DNA of 64,000 nt from positions 48,715,265 through 48,779,264 of the forward strand of contig NC_079516.1 of NCBI RefSeq assembly GCF_000801105.2, written 5' to 3'. This document shows positions 56,288 to 64,000 of this stretch, piece after piece. The number at the start of each line of letters is the position of its first letter. Positions within the stretch are counted from its first letter, which is position 1. A program made the translations under genes and the position numbers. Below the pieces are notes generated by a model that did not search any database, had not been told where the DNA came from, and saw only the letters and a program-made list of their open reading frames with translations. Source of the DNA: Raphanus sativus (taxonomy: Eukaryota > Streptophyta > Magnoliopsida > Brassicales > Brassicaceae).

Positions 56288-56394
56288 ATGTAAATGGTGA
56301 CGTCCTCGATACGGGTGAAATCGACGTCATGCAATGTCTTGGAAACAAAAAGAAAAGAGTGAAGTTTATGTTAAGGGACATGATCGTGTTTTAG
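56288..56394 (+). pseudogene. Replication-protein-A-like OB-fold fragment inside the Helitron
   Basis: After an acceptor-like TTTACAG the frame reads VNGDVLDTGEIDVMQCLG, then KKKRVKFMLRDMIVF and a stop. The arrangement 'DV.G.V.D.GEI ... KRVKF.LRD' is that of the RPA70/RPA1-like OB fold abundant in Brassicaceae and carried by plant Helitrons. Only about 35 codons remain. A later acceptor-like block (56447 onward) may be the next exon, but it contains stops. Confidence 0.55.
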
Positions 56395-58132
56395 TATTAT
56401 ATGTGTATTGTTAGTTAAACTAACTTCATGTGTATCTAGACTTTGCAGGTTTTTGTAGCGTTAGAGATGTTCCTCTCATGGGTGATTTACAAGAAGATAT
56501 CAAGTGGTTAACTTAAGACGAGATTTCGTATTGGTAATTTCTAAACTTTTCTAATGTAAAATAGATTGTGACAAATTATATTTGTTGACACGCTATATTT
56601 TCATGAAAGAATATCTTACCTTATTTTTAAAATAATATTTTATTTATATAGAAAACAAAATTATCTTGCATAATTCTACTCATTACTTATTAAAAACATA
56701 ATTCAAAATTAGGAAATTTAACTACACTAAAATATAAAAAATTTAAACATAATCTCGCACCATAATATATTATGCAAGTATAATGAGATACGTAAAATAA
56801 TTAAAATCTCTTTTATAGATATCAAACTGAAATTTTAAAGTTCAAATGTTATTTCACACTTTTACATTAAAAGTAGAATGTTCTTTACCTAACAAGTTAT
56901 TTTTGAGTAGTTCTTTTCAATGTAGAGTTTTAAAATAACAATAAATGTTAGTATATTGTAACAAATAACAATTATTATTATTCTGTTCGAATATAAATTA
57001 TAAATCCTAATCATGACTCTAAACTAAAGTCTAAACCCTAAAACATATCTCCAAACTCTCTAAAATTTTTGTTAAATAATAAATAGTAATAAAATTATAA
57101 TATTTTAGACAACTACTTACTTTAAGGTTTTAAAATAACAATATTTGTTAGTTACAATATTTTTTCACCTAATACCTTAAACAAAATCTATTTTGTTATT
57201 GGATTACAAGATTTACTTTTAGGCTAACCATATTTTGCATAATTATCCTAACAAAATTCTAATAAACGAGTAAACAATTTAAATTTCAGTTACCCAAATC
57301 AGATTTCTATCTTCTATTCATTTCAAAAAGATATTGTACATGGTAAAAAGGGAAAATCAAAACTTCTTTCAAATACAGAAACCTCATTTATTTAAAAATA
57401 AATGGAAAACCTTACATAATTTTCATTAAATTTAGTTACAGATTTTGCATGTATCAAAATTTGAATATAAAATGAATAACTCATGCTAACAATCAATTCT
57501 ATTAAAACAACAGTGTACATTATTGATATATGTTGTGTCCACTTTTTTAAATTTTATAAGTGCCTTTTAATACACTTTATTAAAATTTAGATAACTGCCT
57601 TTTAATACACCTTATTTAAATTTAACTAACCGCAATCCTTATTAATCGCCTAACCATTACGTAAGTTTTATGTTTCGGGATAAATCAGTTACTAAAGTGG
57701 GTTTTATATCAAGATTTTTACATAGCTCAAATGTATTATTTGTAATTTGTTTTGTGTTAAAATTTATTATCGGTTTTGTAAAGTCAACCTTGCAAAACGT
57801 TTTGCATATTGGCTGTCAGTTTTGTAAATGCTTCTATTCTTAAAATTGTTTTATTTATTAAAATATTATTTTTCTTTACAATTTGGTGGACAATAGTTTT
57901 TTCCAGAAATAAAAGCCACACATACAAAAATGTTTGAAATGTTGATTTTATTGGATATAATCTGTATTTCTATTTTATTAAAGTTATGAACATGATCTAT
58001 TAATATAGATTTAATCCAACTATTTTAGTAGAATAGATTAAAATCTCTTATTAATTATTTAAGATTTACATAAATATTTTCTTACATGATTAATAACATA
58101 AATATAAAAATTAAATTTTACAAAAAAAATAG

Positions 58133-58150
58133 CCGCCCTTTAAAGGGCGG
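58133..58150 (+). repeat. Extra Helitron-type 3' terminal hairpin
   Basis: CCGCCCTTTAAAGGGCGG is a perfect palindrome followed by GTCAAAAATG, against the true terminus GTCAAAATCTAG. The 100-150 bp before it is similar to the sequence before the terminal hairpin at 58715 (shared 'tttaatccaacta', 'attaaaatctctta', 'ataaaaattaaa' blocks in order). It looks like an older, decayed 3' end. Confidence 0.7.
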
Positions 58151-58513
58151 GTCAAAAATGATATAAATTATTTTTTTTAACATATAAGAAAAAATTACAC
58201 AAAATATTACATATTTACACAAAAAAACTAAAAAAATTACAAACCAACACTATACCTGCGGGTCAAGATCTCGAAAAGATGGCTATGATTACAAAAAAAC
58301 TGATATACTGGCATATGATTACAAACAATTGAACGTATGTCGGATCAATTTTTAAATTGTTATTATTTTATAAAATATATTTTAATTAAAATTTATACAC
58401 AAATATGATACAAAGAAAAACACAAATATGTAAAGAAAAATATAAATATGAAAATAATCCCTAAAAAAAAATTAAAACAAAAATATATCCACCCTCTGAA
58501 AAGATAGTCAGAA

Positions 58514-58745
58514 TCTATTAAAACAAGAACATGACATATTGATATAGGTTCCCTTTATCGCGTACATTGATAATGGTTTAGTCCAACCATTTTGATAGAA
58601 TTTATTAAAATCTCTTATAAATCAATTAAAAATAGTTCACAAACAAATACACAAATATAATCAAACACACATATAAAAATTAAACTTCTAATAAAACTAA
58701 AAAAATAAAATATACCCGCCCTCTCAAGGGCGGGTCAAAATCTAG
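58514..58745 (+). mobile_element. Possible nested short Helitron, 232 bp
   Basis: TCTATTAAAACAAGAACATG follows an A at 58513 and resembles the family 5' end. The 3' end is the CTAG terminus of the outer element. If real, a 232-bp copy occupies the 3' end and supplies the functional-looking terminus. Confidence 0.45.
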
Positions 58746-59493
58746 TAATTAATTGAAAGACATGTAATGTTTTCAGCTTGTCGTCGGTTAGGTTTCATTT
58801 AATCATTTCAGTTATTTTCTTTCAATCAACTAAACATTTGTTCTCCGTTCCGTTTCCAATTCTTTCTTTTTCTTTTGTTTTCCAAATTTTGTTGAGAAAT
58901 TGCATGTAAACAGTCTGACAATAAATGTCCAGTTCTATGTATTTAGCCGCCTAAAACATGTATTTTTAAATATAAATTACTACAATAATTTCTTCAGTCA
59001 GTTACAAAAAAATAATAATAATAATAATTTCTTCAATATCTTTAATATTATGAAAAATTTAGAGCATAAATTTGGTACTTTATAAACTCCTATGTAAATC
59101 TTAGCACCTAAAGTCATCTGTATATCATGAACATGTTTCAAAGGACAAAACACATACAATATATATGACTTGATAAACGCCGGTATTGGAGGGACCAAAC
59201 CGAGTTAACCTCCATCTTCTTTGTTGTGTCCGGTCTACCCAATACCGTTTCTTTTTTGGTTTGGTCGATAAAAACTATTTTGCGATTGTTGCGTTGCAGA
59301 TGAACAATTGACAACTGACCAAGGCTTGCAAAGAGTGATATACTCTGAAACATTGGCAGAAACCAATGGAAGCTTGTGTTGTGTTCCATTTTTATTACAT
59401 ACAAGGCTAATGCCCATGAGACAAAGGCTTTAATGTGCCAAATGTTATAATAAAGTTTTTGGGGATCAACACTAAACTTTGTTCGAGCATATA
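58746..59493. other. Intergenic with a short AAT microsatellite; no gene seen
   Basis: An (AAT)n run lies at about 59009-59027. An 88-codon minus-strand frame at 59138-59404 has no family features. Nothing else is supported. Confidence 0.5.
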
Positions 59494-59732
59494 CTCCCTC
59501 CGTTTCAAATTATATGTCCTTCTAGAGGAAATTTTTTGTTTCAAAATAAATGTCGTTTTCGGTTTTCAATGCAAAATTTATTGACAATATTCTATTTTCT
59601 ATTTTTCTATTGGTTGATACATGGTTATGTGTATTGGTAATAGTGTTTTTATTTTGGAAATATGTAAAATTAAATGTTTTCTTAATCTGTGTGCATAAGG
59701 TTAAAACGACATATAATATGAAACGGAGGGAG
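59494..59732 (+). mobile_element. Stowaway (Tc1/mariner) MITE, 239 bp
   Basis: Both termini read CTCCCTCCGTTTC exactly in inverted orientation, flanked by TA (59492-59493 and 59733-59734). The family and length are the same as at 19365-19603, and its perfect termini suggest a younger copy. It contains the same accidental frame (FNAKFID...SIFLLVDTWL). Confidence 0.95.
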
Positions 59733-60047
59733 TATCTCCTAGAGGTGTAAAATTTTTCTGGGCACCGACATGTACAGAGTAAAAAAGAATGGATGGTCGG
59801 TCCGTATAAAGTGTGAGAATATCAAGTACGATAAAAACTAATGGAATCTACAGAAGAAAAAAAAGAAGGATTTCAAAATATATCTTCCTAATGAATCTGT
59901 TTCCTGACTGGAAAAGTCAAGCCACGAGAGGGCGGACATCGGCAGGTGCAGCAAGTCTCGGGGCCAAGAAGTTGAGAAGGAGATAGAGTTAGGGAGCTCC
60001 TCCACAAATCTGATCGGTGTCACGCAAGAGACAAAAAGAGATCTTAT
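59733..60047. other. ARAD1 3' region; no gene seen
   Basis: This is the probable 3' untranslated region of the minus-strand glycosyltransferase gene plus spacer. No feature is supported. Confidence 0.5.
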
Positions 60048-61639
60048 CTAAATGGAAGTGATGACACCCGTTTGGTTTGTGCATAGACATGAGCAGTCTG
60101 GTTCAGTTGAGTTTCTCAGAACGAGGCGTTTGTCGCGGTTGCTCATCAGCTTGATGAGTGGTAGCTTCTGTGAGACTTGACGCCAGATCTCCTTCACTGC
60201 TCCATTTGGGTTCCCATAGTCAAAATACCGTCTTACCTGTGTGCGTTATCATCATCATTCAGTTATGAGAAAACGTCTCGCAAAACATGCAAAAGGAACC
60301 AAACATTTTCGAGAAGGAGAAGAGGGTACCGATTTCATCTCTCTCTGATACTCCAAAATCTTTTTAGTTCCTATCTTCCTCAGCTTCTTAACCAGAAACC
60401 CAGGCTTCAGAGCCACATTGGACTCAACAAAAATCGAAAACTTTCTGTAGTCTATAACATCCTCGAAAGGCAACTCGATGCTATCGCTGACGATCACGGG
60501 AACACACAAGCTAACAATAGAGTCAAAGAGCCTGCAAGCGGATGGAGTATCACCAGCAGGGTTTAAACAGAACTTAGAAGTATGCATTCCTTTCGTAGCA
60601 GCTCGTCGATTCTCTCTCGATTGGGTTCCATGCTTTATCGTCACATCTCCTTCCTTCTCAAGTACTTGGAATAGCAAATCACGAACCTTCCCACCCTGAA
60701 GATACACACACAGACAGAAGCAGACCAACATTGTTTATTACAATAAACACAACTTGATGCCGTTTCCGACAACAACAATAGCATTAAGACAAGAGACAGT
60801 AACTCCCAGTCTGCTCAAAGTTTCAACTTTTATTCAAAACTTACATCTTTGCGGTAACGATTACCCATGAAGAAGAGCAAGGTGTTACGAGACTCAACAC
60901 CTATCTCCCCAGTGAAGATATTAACCCTATGAGAGTAAGGTATCACCACATCTTTAACAAACGATCCTTGATCAGGCCCCAACCTCCCGAAATCCGCAAC
61001 CAGCAGAACAGCGTTCTTGACCCGGTCCATGATCCGATACAACGCGTTCGGATCGCCCGCGGGTATCACGTGATCCCTCCCTCCGTTCCTCCTCCACCAC
61101 TCCTGACGCTCGAGCCAATCGATCAGCCCATCCTGCATCTTCTCGTCGCTGTAACCGGATCCGGGATCCACGGGGCGACCCGCGTTAACGATCAAGCTTA
61201 GGGAAGAGAACACCGGGACGAAGAAGAGATCGGCTTCGGCGGGATCAAGGACGCGGGCGATGGGAGACCCGGATCGATCGGATTCGGGTCGGTTTAGATC
61301 CGAGAAGAGGTACCACTCGTGCATGTGCTGGTGACCCGGGTACTTGAGCGCGGTGACGTCAAGGGGCTTCTTCTCCAGCCCGCCGCCGCCGCCGCGGACG
61401 ATGGCGTGCTGCTCGATCATGCCGTAGGTGAATCTCTTGGGGAGATCGTACATGTAGACCTTGACTTTGGGCTGGATCGGAGCTTTGAGTTCTCTTTCTT
61501 CTTCGCGGATGAGCTGACGCGGGAGATCGGATGAGGAAGGGAGGGAGCGGCTGACGGAGGCGTTGAGGATGGCGTAGATGGCGATTACGGAGACCACGGC
61601 GATGGCCGCTCGTTGGAGGACGGAGGATTTACGCGCCAT
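60048..61639 (-). CDS. ARAD1: GT47 exostosin-family glycosyltransferase, pectic arabinan synthesis (ARAD1-like), 3 exons
   Basis: Exons in coding order: 60845-61639, 60330-60695, 60048-60236. The total is 1350 nt, 449 aa, all GT-AG and in frame. It is a type II Golgi membrane protein with a short basic cytosolic tail ([11 protein letters not shown]), one signal-anchor helix (about 11-30), and a lumenal exostosin domain starting [17 protein letters not shown]. Further blocks are [73 protein letters not shown] and [23 protein letters not shown] 61639 is chosen because the upstream in-frame ATG would put 43 residues before the anchor. ARAD1 loss in Arabidopsis lowers arabinan in rhamnogalacturonan I. 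By synteny it is At2g35100. Exon 1 is very GC-rich, with a (GGC)n-like Gly run. Confidence 0.94.
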
Positions 61640-62311
61640 TTGCGGGAAGGTTGTTAGGGTTTTCAGGTGAGAGAGATGGAAGATTGTTTTGTTTAGTCGA
61701 GACTTGTGAAGATGATGACTGTTGTATCTTTCGTTGCTTACCATTGGTGGTACACGCTTCCATAACACTGTTGTGATAACAACAGCCTTTCCCTAATCAG
61801 TATTAATTCTACGCATGTGCATAAAACCGATATGCAAACCGAAAAAAACCGGCATGAAATACGGTACCCGAACCCAAATCAAAATTAACCGAATCCAAAT
61901 GAATTTAGATTTAAAATAAATTTTAGAAGTAGTCATAAAATATTCCTGAACTCGAAATATTATCAACCAAATCCAATCCAAACATATATAAAATCCGAAT
62001 GTGGTAAAAAGCTGAACCCAAATAACCACATCAGCTGAGGTAACCAAACACTCAAACTTAATTAGTTTACTTTTATAGTTTATCAATAATTTTGGTTGAC
62101 TAAATGTGAAAAAGATTCTTAATATACGTAAATAACAGAATGATAAAATGACAAAGAAAAAGATATGCATAGTTGGTTTTGCGAATTACAAGTTCAAATG
62201 ATCCAAAGCATAATAAGCATATAACAATTAACAAATGTGTTGCCAAGGATTTGTACAAATCTGATCTCTACTTTTTTTTTCATTCCGTAGAATGTGCAGT
62301 GTGCGCTTTAC
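61640..62311. other. ARAD1 upstream region and NAP1 3' region; no gene seen
   Basis: About 670 bp separate two genes on the same strand. The ARAD1 leader is CT-rich on the coding strand just upstream of 61639. The middle (61790-62050) contains 'accgaacccaaat'-type repeats common in Brassicaceae intergenic DNA. Confidence 0.5.
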
Positions 62312-64000
62312 TTAATGATGCTGTTTATATGAAATGGGGCCAGATCTAGAGACAGCAAACCTTGGAAGTGGACTAGGACCTGTGCTGTTTGATCCTGACC
62401 CTCCTTTATTGCTCGTGCTGTAATCTAACGGTCCAGAACGACGAGAACTACCTCTTTGTTTGCTCTTGTTGTTTTCATTGCTCCTCGAGTTTCCAGTCTC
62501 CGGTTCGTTATAGTGTTCCTGACTGTAGACTGAGGATGATGAGCCTTTGAAGTACCCTGAATCTGCAGCTGCTGCACTGCTACTTCCGCTACCACTACCA
62601 CGGGGAGTGGTCGAGGTTTTCATGGAGGGAGAAGCGTGGATGAGCGATACAGATGGGGAATGGTGTGGAGATGCTGTTGCGAGCGGTGTGGACGGTGTGT
62701 TGGAGTAGTACTGAGTGTAGATTGACCTGAGGATTGTGTATGGAACATGTGATTCAAGGGAGCTTCTTGGGAGGTACGGTGAGCTCTCGCAGAGTTGATC
62801 TAGGAAGATAAGCTTAGCCACAAGATGAGATCTGCAGAACATGGAAGATGGTATATGATGATGATGAAGATACAAAAGTAGGAAAGAGATTAAAAAACGG
62901 ATTTCTTTTACCTGTTTGCTTCGTTCCATGAATCTAGCACAATCGACGCAGCGAATTTTACAAAGAGTAACATTGAAGATTTGATGCTTGCTTCCGCGGT
63001 TACACGAGATTGAAACTCTGCGTCGAGGTTTTCACTAGACTGATGATGACCGTTGGAGAGGGACTGATGCTGCTGCTGCTGGTATTCACGTTGTAACCTC
63101 ACATACTCGCTTCCTGCAATAACGGCGCTTATACACCGAGCCAAGCAGTGGATGTTATTGCTGAATCCGCCAGTCTCGATGTTGAAGCCAGTAGTGTTCC
63201 AGGCGTTTGAGGTCATGAACGAGGCGAAAAAGTAAGGTAACAAACTCCATGAGTTGTCATTTGCACCTCCAACTTCTTCGAGGATTAATCTAACCCATTC
63301 AGAGTCATGATCCCCGGATACGCCATTGCCATTTGCTACCCCTTTGATCCTTCTGATCTCTTTCTTTTCAGGTACTTCTTCGGGTATGTGCTCAACGATG
63401 CCGGAGATCATCGAGTGAATCAAGGCCGCATTGTCTTCAAGAACAGCTCCAGAAGCTTCCGCTAGGAGCTCATCAAAAGCCAACGCTTCACCAGCTTCAA
63501 TACAAAATCCTATCACCGTATCCAAATCCACTATCTGCCTAATGGATGCATCTCTCTCCCCTCTATCACCAGAATGCATACTTGCAGCAGCTGCTTCAAT
63601 CAATTCCCTGTTTGACCTCAGAGATGTTTCTATGCAGTTTACCAGGGCAGCTGTATGTACTTTCATCATCCTATCCAACCGGTCTACTCCATAGCCGCCA
63701 AATATACGAACAAACGCCTGTAATTCCTTGAGGTCAGTGACTGACTCTGCAAAATACCCTCCGACTGGTCTAGCGCTTTTGAAGTATTTGTGTCTCGGAG
63801 CAAAGAGGATTCCTGCGCCAGACACGTCTTTGATGATATTGTCCATGTACCAGTTGCACACAACTTCGACGGCAGATCCCGTGTTTTGCTGTTGTTCAGC
63901 AGGTTTTTCGAACGTATGCAAAGAAGAAACAGGCCCAGAAAATGCTTCTGTGAGTAAAATTTCTCGGATGCCTTGGGTTAGGTCCATGCTAACGTGCTGC
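62312..64000 (-). CDS. NAP1: NAP1/GNARLED subunit of the WAVE/SCAR complex, C-terminal part (gene runs off the window)
   Basis: The last two exons are present: 62312-62831 and 62912 to beyond 64000. The junction is GT-AG (GAAGCAAACAG|GTAAAAG ... CTGCAG|ATCTCATC) and in frame. About 535 of roughly 1400 residues are visible. NAP1 holds the SCAR/WAVE complex together, which activates ARP2/3 actin nucleation and shapes trichomes and pavement cells. Visible blocks include TGSAVEVVCNWYMDNIIKDV, GILFAPRHKYFKSARPVGGY, GGYGVDRLDRMMKVHTAALV, GGANDNSWSLLPYFFASFMT, and a Ser/Gly-rich low-complexity tail ending RSGPISYKQHH. The exon is open to the right edge. By synteny it is At2g35110. Confidence 0.95.

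Larger units (their letters stand above)
55183..58745 (+). mobile_element. Helitron, about 3.56 kb, probably composite, with an RPA-like relic
   Basis: The 5' end is TCTATACTATTAAAACAGAA preceded by A. The 3' end is the hairpin CCCGCCCT/AGGGCGGG (58715-58734), 11 nt before the terminal CTAG, followed by T. There is no target duplication. The interior is AT-rich and lacks an intact Rep/helicase. Extra termini inside (5'-like at 57498 and 58514, a 3'-like hairpin at 58133-58150) suggest nested or concatenated copies. It belongs to the same family as the 19810-20882 element. Confidence 0.8.

Noticed and set aside
59138..59404. 88-codon minus-strand frame
   Set aside because: It has no domain, no codon bias and no neighbouring exons, in AT-rich intergenic DNA.
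59550..59750. 66-codon membrane-protein-like frame, with a relative at 19311-19547
   Set aside because: Both lie within 239-bp Stowaway MITEs, so the similarity reflects transposon copies.

Overview
This is a nuclear segment from a Brassicaceae plant, most likely Brassica or a close relative. It has plant-type GT-AG introns, plant-only gene families, AT-rich intergenic DNA and Brassicaceae-style transposons. From memory, the gene order matches Arabidopsis thaliana chromosome 2 from about At2g34930 to At2g35110 (ancestral block J). That match is recalled knowledge and was not searched.

Layout, left to right: a repeat-rich flank (1-2097); a secreted LRR protein (-); tRNA-Thr(AGU) (-); eIF2B-epsilon (+); a PIG-C/GPI2 homologue, SETH1 (+); tRNA-Leu(CAA) (+); two tandem ATL RING-H2 ubiquitin ligases (-); a transposon-rich gap (about 16.8-22.0 kb) with MITEs and a Helitron; a 15-exon UDP-N-acetylhexosamine pyrophosphorylase (+); an organellar-type PPR protein (-); urease accessory protein D, 8 exons (-); the purine bienzyme AICARFT/IMPCHase, 12 exons (-); a PB1-Raf-like kinase, 8 exons (+); a KUP/HAK potassium transporter, 8 exons (-), whose third intron holds a 4.3-kb LTR retrotransposon; a long transposon-rich gap (about 46.8-60.0 kb); the GT47 glycosyltransferase ARAD1 (-); and the 3' end of NAP1/GNARLED (-), cut by the window edge. 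Exon coordinates for the split genes were built by hand from splice sites, reading-frame continuity and family knowledge. Every model closes in frame.

The genes are ordinary, independently transcribed housekeeping or signalling genes. They do not form an operon or a functional cluster, and I see no dedicated novel multigene system. The more interesting signals are: (1) the KUP11-intron retrotransposon is non-coding and contains a second, unrelated LTR flanked by its own polypurine tract and primer-binding site, so it looks like a mosaic element; (2) the kinase leader carries three tiny uORFs joined almost without gaps and ending 1 nt before the main ATG; (3) the GPI2 homologue has a 1-nt frameshift that replaces its conserved C-terminus; (4) the purine bienzyme has a GC-AG intron; (5) one Helitron has stacked 3' termini and a replication-protein-A-like relic; (6) a 1-kb poly(A) retroposon with a perfect 15-bp target duplication resembles the Sadhu class; (7) two 239-bp Stowaway MITEs, a Harbinger MITE in a textbook target site, and a 27-bp minisatellite inside a terminal-inverted-repeat element.
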